Source of the DNA: Paramecium octaurelia
Taxonomy: Eukaryota; Ciliophora; Oligohymenophorea; Peniculida; Parameciidae
Direction of reading: 5' to 3'
Assembly (NCBI GenBank): GCA_905182995.1
Contig: CAJJDP010000036.1
Span: 62,001 to 126,000 of the forward strand
DNA length: 64,000 nt
Position numbers and translations under genes: made by a program. How positions within the stretch are numbered: position 1 is the stretch's first letter; every line of letters starts with the position of its first letter. The notes beneath the pieces are model-generated. The model was not told where the DNA came from. It saw only the letters and a program-made list of their open reading frames with translations, and ran no database searches. Of the stretch, positions 24,698 through 36,288 are shown piece by piece.

Positions 24698-26175
24698 ATG
24701 TATAAGAATTTAACATCATTGATCTAAAAACCACTGTCATTTCTTTTTAATAGAACAATCAGATCATTAGTATATTCAGGTATGTTATGGAAATACTTAT
24801 TAAATTAGATTAAAAAACCAAAAGAAAAAGTAAGAAGTAATCTGGTCTTTCGGCTCTTGATGAATTATTATTTAGGTACACCAAACCTGATTAATAATTT
24901 CTTGATGCGAAATATGGCTTCAATGCTTAATTTGTAGTTTATGAAACCAATTCTAATTATTGTGATCTCTCTAAATCTTATTCTGGTGAGAATAATGAAA
25001 GATATCAAAATAATTATAGGAGCATAGTTTTGCCGTTGATTATGATGTATGGATGCCATCTCTATATGAATGATGAAACCAAGTGCTTCTTTGGATCTTC
25101 ATCTTTAAAAAAAAATCAATTGGAATAAAGAGTTGTACTGCTCTAGTATGCAGCAAACAACCCAATTGAAGATAGATACAAGGTAAGTCAACTGAAGAAT
25201 ATCAATGGTTACGTAGTCAGTGTTTTTGATGGACATGGAGGTTGGTAATTAGCAGAACTTGCTATGAATATATTGCATGAGAAAATCGATCAATATGTTC
25301 TGAGAAATCAAGACAAAATATTGAATCAAGATGATCTCATCTAATAAAGTATATCGCAGGCCTATTCCGATGTGGAAGAAGAATTTTATAAAGTGGCATT
25401 ACAAGCCTATAATATGGGATTCCCATCAGTTGCAAGAGTGGGAAGTTGTGCCCTCACTGCAATTGTTGTTGGAAACAAGGTCTACAGTGCAAATCTAGGA
25501 GATAGCAAAGGAATTATTGTAAATGTCAATAATAAAAGTAAATTAATTCTTCACTTTTTATAGCCAACGAAAAATCCTATAAGAAAATTAATCATACTTT
25601 AAATGCCAACTCAAAGAAAGAACAAAGAAGATTGAAATCCGTCTTTTCCGACGATGACATCGTTGTTTGCAAAAGCGGAAATAAGAGTTGCTATGTCAAA
25701 GGGAGACTCTAACCCACTAGATCCTTGGGGGACTTTAGGTTAAAATTCCAAGAGTTCAACAACCCCAAAAATGTATCAGAGGACAAAGGATATTTGAAAT
25801 CCATTTCCAATTTCAAAGGGCCATACATCAGTGTATTATTATTTAGTCTATTTACATAGTCTACACCAGATCAACAGGTATTTGAAATATAAAAAGGAGA
25901 TAGATATCTAGTTTTAGGCTCTGATGGATTGTGGGATGAATTAACCAAGTCAGAAATATCAAAAGTAATTATTTTGAATTATAGATTAGATTGTCCAAAA
26001 AAATTAACATAACAAAGACGAAATCATTAAACAAATTTTTGAAGAGTCCCTGTCTCATGCAGCCAAGTCCAATAAAATGTCTGATGAAGATATTAGGAAG
26101 ATTCCCTTGGGCAAAAGAAGAAAGTTGCATGATGATATCACTGTCATTGTAGTTGATCTATAAGGTTAAGTTTGA
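24698..26175 (+). CDS. PP2C-type (PPM) protein phosphatase with possible mitochondrial presequence
   Basis: Metal-dependent Ser/Thr phosphatase. The start is set at 24698 because a canonical 29-nt first intron joins it to the catalytic frame. Four introns then give 457 codons. Signature motifs are VFDGHGG (metal-binding Asp), ARVGSCALTAIVVGNKVYSA then NLGDSKG, LGSDGLWDEL with the second metal Asp, and DDITVIVVDL at the C-terminus. The first 27 residues (MYKNLTSLIQKPLSFLFNRT...) are basic, hydroxylated and free of acidic residues, like a mitochondrial targeting peptide, which suggests a matrix phosphatase such as the pyruvate dehydrogenase type. That location is inferred. The 3' end is 39 bp from the convergent CHMP1 gene. 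Confidence 0.92.
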
Positions 26176-26214
26176 GAAATTTCATAATTTAATGATATAT
26201 TTTGTTTATCTAAA

Positions 26215-26895
26215 TCAATATTTCTATTATTAATATTGCTGTTGATTTTGGTACTAGGGTTGTTGTTGCTACTATTGTATCTGTTGAAATTACATATCTA
26301 TGTATTATATGAGTTTATACTTGAGGGCTGTAGATCTTGCAATTTTAAGGCTTCCTCCTTCTTTAGCTATTGCATCATCTAATCGACTGCCATGTTTGTT
26401 TAAAAATCATTAGAGTTTTTATTCATCATCGAATCCATTACCTTCCCTTAGACCATAATGTCATCTAAGGCCCTGTCAAATTGATTTATATTTTAATATA
26501 ATTATTCAATTGACATGTTATTTGTATACTATTACATAATTGGTGTAACAACATTCAATTATTGCATCATCTACAATACTTATAAATTTCATAAATACAT
26601 CAGCATTGGCTTGAGCACTTTTTACTTGTGATTCCACAAATTAAATCTTCGTTGCCATTTTTTGTAAATTTTCACTTTCTTATTTCTTTGCCATAGCTGT
26701 TTATAAGAATAGCTTAGCTCCTTCTTCATTATTTTTCTTTAAAGCCTCCTTAGCCTTTGCAACATTCTTTTCCTATTCTTTTAAACTTCTTTTTGATTCA
26801 GATTCAAGACGTTTCCATGTCATTCTTAGATCTAACTAAATATCCATTGGATCTCTTGGTTTAACAGGTGCAGCCTTCTAGTTTGGTTATCCCAT
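26215..26895 (-). CDS. CHMP1: ESCRT-III subunit, CHMP1/Vps46-like
   Basis: Membrane-remodelling filament protein acting in multivesicular-body formation and cytokinesis. ATG at 26895 (MGQPNQKAAPVKPRDPMDIQ), TGA at 26215-26217; introns of 28 and 23 nt leave 210 codons. The basic helical N-terminal core contains LRMTWKRLESESKRSLKEQE and LFLQTAMAKKQESENLQKMA. The middle has the family pattern FDRALDDIMVQGKVMDSMMN followed by the acidic-helix region DQMMQQLKKEEALKLQ. The tail is a Gln-rich extension where a MIT-interacting motif would normally sit; I cannot see a clear MIM1. It could be CHMP2 rather than CHMP1, but the spacing favours CHMP1. Confidence 0.8.
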
Positions 26896-27338
26896 TATTT
26901 TTATAATTAATATATTAAAATTATTATGTTTTTCATATTAAAAATAAGGTAAATAATAACAGAATTTAAATTATTCTACATTTCTTTATGGAACAATATC
27001 ATCAAAAATTATTTAATTATCTCATGCCAAGTATAGATTTGAACATACTAGAATTCAAATTATGAGGATATTAAAAATTCTTTGATTTCAAAAATATCAA
27101 TAATTCTATCTGGATCCTAAATAATAAAAACAATCTCTTCTTTGTATAATAAATCTCATTCCTTTTAATAAAGGCTGGCCTTAATAAAATGACATATTAT
27201 ATTCATTTAAACTTAAAATAAATAAATCACACTTTTAAATTCTAAAATCAATTTAAATTATTAAAAGACAAAGGCAAAATTTATGAAATATTAAAGAGAC
27301 AGATATTATCTTATTACAGATATAAAATATAATTATTT
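26896..27338. other. AT-rich intergenic stretch, no gene seen
   Basis: About 440 bp between the CHMP1 start and the stop of the next minus-strand gene. No convincing frame, RNA gene or repeat is visible. Confidence 0.5.
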
Positions 27339-27818
27339 TCATTTATTTAATTATCTTTTGTATTCATCATTTTCTTTTTGTAATCTTTGAATGATTTCTT
27401 TTAGCATTTAATTTTGTTCCACCAATTTAGTATCCAATTACGACTGTTATAGCTACTCTCTCTACTCTTTGACAATTGTATGCAACTGTTAATTTTCTTT
27501 CTTCAACTATTTTATTTCCTCTTGATAATCATATCCACTCTTAAGTAGTATTTTAAACGGACTTTCATGTCTGGCGTGATTTTTAGTAATAATCTGTTGA
27601 TTAAAGTAATTTGAGGCAATCTTAGGTCTAGAGGTATCAAATGGCTATGGAGAATGATGAAAAGTTGTAGATTTTAAATTAATGATGTTTCTTTAATGAG
27701 ATTTATTCGGAGTGCCAACAGTTGAATGTTATGAAGAATGCTTAACATAAGATGGAGTTTAAAAATTGGCAGTTTTGTGGCCACTGCTTGGAGATAACAA
27801 AGGACTTGATGTTCTCAT
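27339..27818 (-). CDS. Small protein with C-terminal coiled coil, 159 residues
   Basis: Uninterrupted frame of 160 codons from ATG at 27818. The first 100 residues are Ser/Thr/Pro/His-rich and disordered (MRTSSPLLSPSSGHKTANFQ), with SP and TP sites that could be phosphorylated. The last 55 form a coiled coil (EEIKQLKKENQQLHTIVKEQ). No known domain. It lies 54 bp downstream of the SF-assemblin gene on the same strand, which fits a cytoskeletal adaptor, but the link is only proximity. Confidence 0.7.
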
Positions 27819-27872
27819 TTAAATCCAATATTGAATAAAATTTATTTCATTATTGTTTATGAGAAATGATTT

Positions 27873-28736
27873 TCATAAATTCATTTCTAGCATTTCACGT
27901 TTGATCTTCTCAACCACCTTCTCTACCAATTGTACAAGAGTCTCTTCTGTCTTTTCTCTTTCTGTTCTTGTCTTTTTCAAGGCCTCAGTTATTCTCCCTG
28001 ATATTTCTCTTAGACTTTCAACAATTTCCTCCTCCTTTATTTCTCTTTCCTTCTTCTCTCTATAATAATAATATTATCTTATGTTTACCTATCAAAAGCC
28101 TCTTTAAGATCTTATAATTATTGTAAAAATTATATTTAGATCTTCCCCTCTACTTCCTTTCTCTCTCCGATTTCGTTTTATAATTCATCAGCTAATTTTG
28201 GAAGATCTTCATTTATATATGCATCCACGAATTAATATGATTCAGATTAGGCCTAAATATTGGTATATATTGTTACAAGTCCTTCTTTGACTACTTCACC
28301 TTATAAATTATCTATCTACTATCCAATCTAATAAACGATTTTTCGTTCTTATTCCACTCTATCTTTTGAGTTCTATTCAATTAACTTACGAGCATGTCTT
28401 TCCAAATCAGTTAGTAGCTTTTAGGTTTCAGCTTCTTATCTTAGACGACTATTATTGATAATTATAATATAATACTCTTCTTGTTCTTACTCTAAAAATT
28501 CCCCTAGTTATCTCATTCTTGAGGCAAGATAATTGAACTTTTCCTCTTTTTATTCAGAATTGTGTTGTAATTGAGCTTCAAAAGCCATAATGAGTTACGA
28601 GATGTTATGAAACCTACTGTTCTTCCTAAAATAAAAGAAATGCTTAAAATGATTACTCATCTTGGACACTAGTCGAGATGTTATCTAATTTTTCAAATAT
28701 TGCTTAGACTCTCCCTTTAACATTTGATTCAGACAT
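27873..28736 (-). CDS. SF-assemblin family protein
   Basis: Filament-forming coiled-coil protein of striated basal-body rootlets, related to green-algal SF-assemblin and giardins. ATG at 28736 (MSESNVKGRVQAIFEKLDN), TGA at 27873-27875, about 270 residues after short introns, one near the start and one near 28080. Family features are a short non-helical head, then a segmented heptad rod with RMRQLGEFLEQEQEEYYIII, FVDAYINEDLPKLADELQNE and REISGRITEALKKTRTEREK. These match the conserved VDTxINEDLPxLxxEL-type region as I recall it. In Paramecium this family builds the kinetodesmal (striated) rootlets. Only the assignment to the family is supported by sequence; the exact structure is inferred. Confidence 0.85.
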
Positions 28737-28984
28737 TTTTGATATAATTTTATTATCAATAAAAATTTATTTCTTTTTATCCTTTATTTTGATTCAAAAA
28801 CAAAGATGTAAAGAAAATAAATTGCATTTTAAGTAATTGTAAAAAATTAATTATTCAGATTAAGTATTCTAACCACTCAGTAATTCAGAGATGAATAAAA
28901 TTGATATTAATTTGTGTTTATATCTTCCATAATATATTTATAGACAATAATAAAAATAAAAAAAAGTAACATTTAATAATTTGA

Positions 28985-29709
28985 TCAATCTTTATAGACA
29001 TTAAATCTAGAGATTTTGAAGGTTAATTGCTTCAAATCCTATTCAAGCACTTACTGTTAACTTTTTATTTGATCAAACTTGTTTTATTTATTTGAGTTGT
29101 GAAAATTGTTAATTGTTTCTTCAATTACATTTTCAACATCCTTAGCATTTTAATGATAATCCTCCTCAGATCCTATCAATTATGCCAAACCATCCAACTT
29201 GGCTTGAAGTTGACTATAGTAATTGCCTTGCTCGCTTGGCAATACTTTTTAATATTTCGATGAATATAATTTAACTGCACTTTAAGTTTAATTAGCATCT
29301 CTTGGAGTTGGAATTTGAAACTTCGATTACTTGGGTGATTGCTTGAATTGAGACATGGATCTCATAGGACTTATAAACTTTGATGAATTAAATTCATTTC
29401 TCATTTAAGCATTTGGTGATTAGTTTTGTCTTATCATATTTTTCAAAGGACTCCCTTAAAAATCTAAATTACATCAAATCTAATATACTTGTAACCGAAG
29501 TTCTCTGCTTAGTTCTTTGTCTACCTAAGTCTTACTTCAAAGTAGCCAAATTGACATTATCCTTTTTATTTGATTACGAAGCCTAGATTAAAATACCAAT
29601 AGATGCATACTAATTTAAAGATAGTTTAAGCCAGTATTTGTTTCTATTTGAACTTACTGTTAATCTCCTGCCTGTATTTTTGCAATTGTTATGACAGATC
29701 AATATTCAT
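28985..29709 (-). CDS. Uncharacterised polar protein, about 225 residues
   Basis: ATG at 29709 (MNIDLSQQLQKYRQEINSKF), TGA at 28985-28987, with two introns of 25-28 nt. The N-terminal helix is followed by a basic Ser/Pro-rich central region (SPMRSMSQFKQSPKQSKFQI) and a helical, acidic C-terminal region (LIGSEEDYHQNAKDVENVIE). No domain recognised. It is head-to-tail with the SF-assemblin gene. The central part has several SP sites that look like phosphorylation targets. Confidence 0.7.
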
Positions 29710-30282
29710 TTAACAGATAAAATATAGTAATAACTTTTATTATTAAATAAATCACAAAAATTGATATTATGCCATTCTTCTTTAAAACTTACTATTATTC
29801 AAATATCTCAATTTCAAATTCAAATTGAACTTAGGAATACTCATCCTTCCATTCGAATTGATACTATTTAAATATAATTTCTAACAAAAATTGTATAAAT
29901 GTTTGTTATGAAAAGTTTTATTAAATAATATTAGTGTAATATTGGTTATTGAATCATAAATGTATAGGTTGGTTAATTTTCAACAAAATATATTTTTATC
30001 AATAATGAAGGCTATAGATTGCATTTATATGCTTTAATTTGTTTAAACAGTTAATTTAAATTGATTTTTATTAAAGATAACAAAAACAAAAAATGCTGCT
30101 ATTTATAGTTTTATTGTATCTTAAAGGACTTTTGATGAAATTTATGCTTTGAAAAAGGCATTTGTAATATATGCATGTACGTTATCATAAATTTAATAAA
30201 ATATAAATATATTTATTATGTTTTACATTACCTATTGATTAAGCTTTAAAGAAAATAAATAATATATTAATTTAAATTATTA
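29710..30282. other. AT-rich intergenic stretch between divergent genes, no gene seen
   Basis: About 570 bp separating divergent starts at 29709 and 30283. One 20-codon hydrophobic frame at about 30094 is too short to trust. No RNA gene is visible. Confidence 0.5.
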
Positions 30283-31014
30283 ATGAAATAAAAAAATTAA
30301 AAATAATTCAAATTATATTATTTCCAAGAATAATTCCATAAAGAAAATAGCACGTTTGCAATAGTAATTGGATTAGGAGTAGAACAAATGGATATAAATA
30401 AATAGATTGGAATTAATTTGTCTTAATCCTTTAAAAATGGAGACACCATGTTAATGAGATCTATTGATATTAATGATGAAGAATTAAGAAATATATTATA
30501 AGAGTATTTGACTGAGGAAGAATAAAAAAAATATGTTTTTGAGAGACCAGAAGAATATTTTGATTAATTCAATATATTTAAACATTTAGTCAAAGAATAA
30601 ATATATTTGGCTATTCTTCCAAGAGGATAATTTGTTTTATATTAGAAAAATGACAAAAGTGATAAAATTAGTTTGGAGGATTCAATAACTAGTATTGGAG
30701 AACACTTGTAATAGTTCAAGGAATTGGATTAAATCCAAAAGGAGTTCCATTTGCATAGAATCTTATATAATATGAAGGAATAAATCGATGGGGAGTTACC
30801 TAAATTAGGATTAGAGAAAAAGAAAAAGGAATGTAATACTATGATTTTGATTTTATTAGTTAAGAATGCGGAAGAAAAATTAGAGTATGAAATTGAGATG
30901 AGGTAATACACAGGAAAAGGTTTATTTAGTATTCCAACATTTGATAAGACATTAGTTCATTATAATTGGGATAATATGTAATAAATTCCCTAAAAATTGT
31001 TATTTTAATAGTGA
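30283..31014 (+). CDS. Uncharacterised protein, 243 residues
   Basis: One intronless frame of 244 codons from ATG at 30283 to TGA at 31012-31014. I do not recognise it. It begins MKQKNQKQFKLYYFQEQF, then a hydrophobic strand FAIVIGLGVEQM, a mixed region, a long charged helix (LEKKKKECNTMILILLVKNA) and a C-terminus with FSIPTFDKTLVHYNW. The alternation of strands and helices suggests a globular domain. It lies 65 bp before glutamate-cysteine ligase on the same strand; a functional link is not implied. Confidence 0.65.
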
Positions 31015-31079
31015 ATTGTTAATTTATATACAAATATTAAGAATTTAGAAATTCATTAAAAAAAAAAAAATCTAATTTA

Positions 31080-33193
31080 ATGGGGTATTTGAATGATAAA
31101 GGAGTAACATATGATTACTTTGAATCTTTGGCATTCTAAAAGATGTTGAAAGAAAAAGGAATAGTGTAATTTTTGAGTTTGTTAAAAATCTTTGGGAAAT
31201 TCTAATTACATGAACATTAATTTGAACATCTCTCAGATCCCAATGTGAAATAGGTAGAGACCAAAATGTAGCTGTTTTGGGGTGATGAATTTGAAGGTCA
31301 CGTGATAAAGTTGTATGATGACTAGAAGTTGGCTCTGTTGAACCCCAATACAGGTAAAAAATAATATAGATAAACATAGGTGGTTTATTTTAAAGTTTGG
31401 GTGAAGAACAATAGAAGAAGCTGCCATTTGTAATATTACCAGAATTTGGTGCTTGGATGATTGAATTGACTCCAAACAAGCCATATCAATGCATGTGCTT
31501 CAATTTTGACCAAGTCTTAATAAATATGAGAAAGAGAATCCAAACACTCCAAAGTTATCTACCATAAGGAAATCAATATGTACTTATCCCAGTCTATCCA
31601 ATGTTGGGAGTTGGTAGATTTACAACAACAGTTGAGAGTGATTTGACTGCTTCGATGATTGAAAAGATCAGAAGTCAGACAAGTTACATCGAGGGAACTC
31701 CCACTTTGTAGTAAGATGAAAAGTAGTTTCAAAATGAAAAATTGATCTAACCAGCTACTCCCTATAAAGAATTACCAGTGGAACCTATTTGCAATTACTT
31801 CTCTTAAAGTATATACTTTGATGACAGAATCATTAATCCTCATCCAAGATACTCGACCTTAGCTTAGAATATTAGATTAAGGAGAGGATCAAAGGTTGAA
31901 ATAAAAATACCATTGTTTATTGATTAAAATACAAAAATAGAACAGAGTGAATATGAACCAAATCCAGGGTATTTCTATTCTTTTATTATTTTTAGATACA
32001 TAACAATGGATCATATGGGATTTGGAATGGGAAATTGTGCACTCCAAACTACTTATTTGAGTATTGACATAGATCATGCCAGATTATTGTATGATCAATT
32101 AGCTGTTTTGGCTCCTTTGTTTGCAGCTTTGACAGCAGGTAGTCCAATTTATAAAGGAAAATTATCGAATTGGGACACTAAATGGGATTGCTTGGAAATG
32201 TCAGTTGATTGTAGAAGTGAAAATGAAAGAAATCCTTAGAATCCAAATTATATACCTAAATCAAGATATTCAACAATTTCATATTTCATTTCTAATGATA
32301 AAATGAACTTAGAAGAATACAATGATCTAAGTTTCCCAGCCAATGAGGAAATCATGAAATTTGCTAAATAAAAAGCATAAGAAATGAATATACCACTTGA
32401 TGACAAATTACTTAGACATCTGGGAATTCTATTCATGAGAGACAACATGGTTATGTTTAAGGATAAAATACATATTGATGATAATACAGCTCATTTTGAA
32501 GCCATCTAATCAAGTAATTGGAATTCAGTCAGATTTAAACCACCTCCTTCTTATAATTCAAAGATTGGATGGAGAGTGGAATTCAGGACAATGGAAATTC
32601 AATTGACAGCAGAAGAAAATGCTGCATGGTCTATTATGATCCTTATGATTGTTAGATTGTTCTTTACAGTAATTTATTAATTCTATCTTTAGAACTATAT
32701 TCCAGTTAACTTTTATATGCCCTTATCCCTTGTTGATGAAAATATGAGAAGATCAAAAGAAAAAGGAGCTATCTTAAATTAAAAATTCTACTTTAGAACC
32801 AACTTCTAAGAGTATGGTCCTGCCACTATTGAGGAGTTAACTTTGCAAGAAATATTTTTTGGTAAATAGGATGGATCTTTCATTGGAATTATAGGATTAA
32901 TTCATCAAAATAGAAATGTGGTTAATAAATAGTAGTGTGCATAGAAGGAAGAGCACATTTATTTAAAAAATAAAACACTTCAAAATGAAGTCATTGAATT
33001 TGTAAGAAACAAAGTTAATGGGAACACTAAAACACTTGCTTCATGGATGAGAGATTTTGTTACTTCACATCAGAATTACAATTAGGATTCCATTGTATCT
33101 CATGAAATCAATTATGATCTCATCAAAACTCTCACTGCTATTAAAGATAGACAAAAAGAGGATCCACACTTTCCCTTAATATTTAGTATGTGA
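31080..33193 (+). CDS. GCLC: Glutamate-cysteine ligase catalytic subunit
   Basis: First and rate-limiting enzyme of glutathione synthesis: ATP-dependent joining of glutamate and cysteine in the cytosol. Introns of 26 and 27 nt leave 687 codons, near the family size of about 640-680. Recognised landmarks are [12 protein letters not shown] (human KWGDEVEYMLV), [17 protein letters not shown] (human PEYGSYMIEGTPGQPY), [37 protein letters not shown] and [20 protein letters not shown], which carry substrate- and metal-binding Glu residues in the family. The N-terminus [16 protein letters not shown] resembles the eukaryotic start. No modifier subunit gene is in the window. Confidence 0.95.
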
Positions 33194-33235
33194 TTTTAAA
33201 TTTTAAACTCCATATTTGTTTCTTTATAATCATTT

Positions 33236-33679
33236 TCATATTAACAAAATTGGAATTCCAATAATTTAAGATTGCGATTGAATATTGGCAAAATCATTCT
33301 GCATCAATGATTTCTCATTTATTCTTCCATAAAATGTTCCTTACGGAAGTGTCATTTCAAAAAGAGAATTTCTATCCTCATGAATTAATTTATCTTGTTC
33401 TACTAACTCTACTCTCGTTATAATATGCTCTTAAGATAATGGATGTCTAAATTGCCAATATATTTACATCATCACGATCAGCTCATCTTTTAATTTTTTT
33501 GGCTCTACTTTGTGTACTTTTTTGGAAATTGCCAAAACAGGTTTATTGATTTCTTATTTGATATCATAAACTTTATTTATATATCTAACATCAAGTAGAT
33601 AATCATAGCCAGCTACTATTGAAATTAGACTCCCAATTATGTATGCTTTTGATTATAATTTCAACGCAAAAGTATTCAT
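33236..33679 (-). CDS. Small membrane-anchored protein, 147 residues
   Basis: Intronless frame from ATG at 33679 (MNTFALKLQSKAYIIGSLIS) to TGA at 33236-33238. Residues about 11-30 (AYIIGSLISIVAGYDYLL) form a likely membrane anchor. The rest is soluble: a segment with KKVHKVEPKKLKDELIVMM, one with MTLPQGTFYGRINE, and a hydrophobic end IIGIPILLI. No family recognised. It converges on GCLC with 42 bp between stop codons. The single anchor near the N-terminus would place the body on one face of a membrane, possibly mitochondrial or ER. Confidence 0.65.
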
Positions 33680-33945
33680 CTCCTATATAATAAATATTGG
33701 AATTAAAAATAATTGAGGATAATACCAATTATTTCTGGAAATTGTTACTTTATTAATTTAATGCAAATTTATGAATTTTTCATTGCTATTTCAAAACTAT
33801 AAGATTATAGTACTAAATTTAACATTTATCGCAGAGATACTAGAAAGAATTAATTAATTGTTTGTATACATAACTTGATTAAAATAGATTTATATAATTA
33901 TAATGATACCATAAAATAAACGTATAATAGGTTTAGTAATTCAAA

Positions 33946-34329
33946 TCATTTTTACACATTTGAATATCTTGAGTTTCTTGAGGAGTTGTAATGTTTTTTA
34001 TTAGAGATTCTCCAAACAAATACTTAACATTCATCTAATTTTACTAATTCAACTGGAGGTTTGATACAATTACTTCTTTTTCCTTCGTATGATTTGTGAA
34101 GTATTGAATTTTCACTATGGTCTAAGTACCTTTGATTAGAATATTGCTTCAATATAGGATCTTCCAATGTTTTAAGAACCTTCCTACATCGTTCACTTTC
34201 ACAGCTTTTGTTTATTATTTGAGGAAGAATAAATCGATTCATCCTTTTTAATTCAAAATTAGTGGTTCTTATCTATTTCTGCAATTTCAGGATTAAATTA
34301 TCTACACCTGTTTCATAATGTTTAAACAT
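33946..34329 (-). CDS. Small uncharacterised protein, 127 residues
   Basis: Intronless frame of 128 codons from ATG at 34329 (MFKHYETGVDNLILKLQKQI) to TGA at 33946-33948. It is basic, with cysteines in ESERCRKVLK and KRSNCIKPPVELVKLDECQ. No signal peptide, membrane segment or known motif. It has 56 bp to the next gene upstream on the same strand. Confidence 0.6.
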
Positions 34330-34385
34330 ATTAATTGTAATATTATATTATAAATTTTGTCACAAAAGAGAGAAGTTCATAATGC

Positions 34386-35608
34386 TCAGAAAGGTGTTTG
34401 AACACTATCTTGGCTTTAAATAGTCCAGCCACTTACTTTCCTAATTAGTTAGATTTACTTGTCAATCTTTTCATTTCTAATTTTATTCGTACTTTTTGTT
34501 TATTCGCATTGATAACTCGTTTTATTTAAACTCCTTAGGGTTGGACTTGCTTATTCAGTTTGCATATTTTAATGATGAGAAAGATAATTCTATATGCTCT
34601 TGCTTTGTTTATGCTAAATAGATTCTAATACTCTTGGTTTTTGAATGAAAAATTGTCTTTCAGTCAAATTAGTGTTGTTGTTTTGTTTCTGACTCTCCAA
34701 AATTAGCATTTAGGTTGACAATTAAAACTCCATAGAGGGGATATTTTTTCGAATCCTCAAAGGCGAATTTCGCTCAGATTAGATTTCTGTTTTTTTCTTA
34801 TTGTGTTCAACAATTCTATCTATAAAATTATATTAAATAGGTGTAACTTAAGTTTTATTTCGAGTGATTTTATTTAATCTTAAAAGTTTAGATACAATAG
34901 ATCCACTATGATAATTGGATTCTTAGTTTGAAGTGAGAAGTACCTGTGGTGAATGATTTTCTTCCTTTTTTTCTTATCCTGTTGTTGTTTTTATGTATTT
35001 TATCTAACTATTGCTTCTCTCCTTTGAACGTATTACTTCTAAGATCTGACGTATAGTAGTGATCGAGGGTTGATTTAATTATTTCGATTGAATATCAGGT
35101 TACTTTGGTCTTTAGACGAGATAATGATTAGCTTTCCTATAACTCTCCTGTTAATACATTTAATTAATCAATAATAATAATTAAATAATAAGTTTTGAAT
35201 TATGCTTAACAAATATCATTCATGAATACTGAGAGTATATGCTGATGCTTTATAATGTTAGTAGGAATACAATTCTTTGATTTCAGGTTAAGATAGATTA
35301 TTTTCATTTTTTTTCAATCCTTATTTTTAGATTATTTACGGCAACCTATTAATTTATCTTGGCTTAAAGAATGCGTCTTTAGCTCCAGTCAACTTAAACT
35401 TTTTCTCGTTATTATTATTTATAATTGATGGATTAAATTGCTTATTTCCTAACTTGATCTTGGGTAAAACCAATTTAGGTTAATCATCTTCAATTTATGT
35501 TAATACTCTTCTTCTGGTGTTGTTAAATTAAGGAGTTTCCATGTCATCTAGAGATATCGTTTTGCTCTCTTCGTATAAACTGGAGACTTTCGCTCGTTTC
35601 GGAATCAT
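34386..35608 (-). CDS. Uncharacterised basic, disordered protein, about 395 residues
   Basis: ATG at 35608 (MIPKRAKVSSLYEESKTISL), TGA at 34386-34388, with a 25-nt intron near 35205-35229 ending in AAG. The sequence is rich in Lys, Asn, Gln and Ser and has few hydrophobic clusters. Short basic patches (PKRAKV at residue 3, QKSTNKIRNEK) resemble nuclear-localisation signals. No domain recognised. It may be a nuclear or cytoskeletal linker; this is inferred from composition only. The large gap upstream (35609-36288) suggests its promoter is there. Confidence 0.65.
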
Positions 35609-36288
35609 ATTACTTATTATATATTTTATATTATTATTTATATCTAAAAATTTTGATAGATAATGCATTCCCATTATTTTAGTCTCAAAATTTTTAGTTT
35701 CCAATCTAAAAAGTATAAGTTTAATTCTCCCATTACAGGATTCAAACTAAATTCACTCCTAATCAAGTATGTAAGAGATTATTAATTATTTTGCAGCTAT
35801 TTAAAAAATAATTAATTATTTTAATGATGACAATAAAAAATATCATTTTCAACATTTATATTTATACTTAATTGGATCTCCTATATATAGGATATTCTAA
35901 TCAGTTTTCATTAAGTTAGACTAATTGTACTTTGTTCTACTCGCTCATTAAAGAATTATTATGAGTTTATTATATGTAATCATTTTGCTGATAAATTAAT
36001 TTGAGTTTTTCAACATTCACTTTATTATTTTCTAATTTCCACTACATTGTTATTATTATCCAATCTCATTAACCTATTCAATAAGAAATCAATATTAAGC
36101 TGTCAAAAATTTTTTCAGTATTTAATTTAAAACTTAACCAAAATATAATATAATTTTTTAATTCATTGAACTCGTCTCAACTTAGAGAGAAGCTAATTGT
36201 TATTTCTTGCATATTTGAGGAATAGAAGTTCTTTTTATAATATAGCAAAAAATAATTAAAATACACATTGCATTATATATATTATTTA
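35609..36288. other. AT-rich stretch, mostly without genes
   Basis: About 680 bp, larger than the usual gap here. One possible mini-gene (35663-35827) is listed separately. The rest has no protein-like frame or RNA-gene pattern. Confidence 0.45.
35663..35827 (+). CDS. Possible 44-residue ORF with one intron
   Basis: ATG at 35663 opens a frame (MHSHYFSLKIFSFQSKKYKF) interrupted by a canonical 30-nt GTATGT...CAG intron and ending at TGA 35825-35827. The splice restores the frame. The length is too short to exclude chance in this AT-rich DNA. Confidence 0.2.

Noticed and set aside
30094-30155. Hydrophobic plus-strand frame MLLFIVLLYLKGLLMKFML
   Set aside because: Only 20 codons; composition is as expected from AT-rich DNA and nothing extends it.
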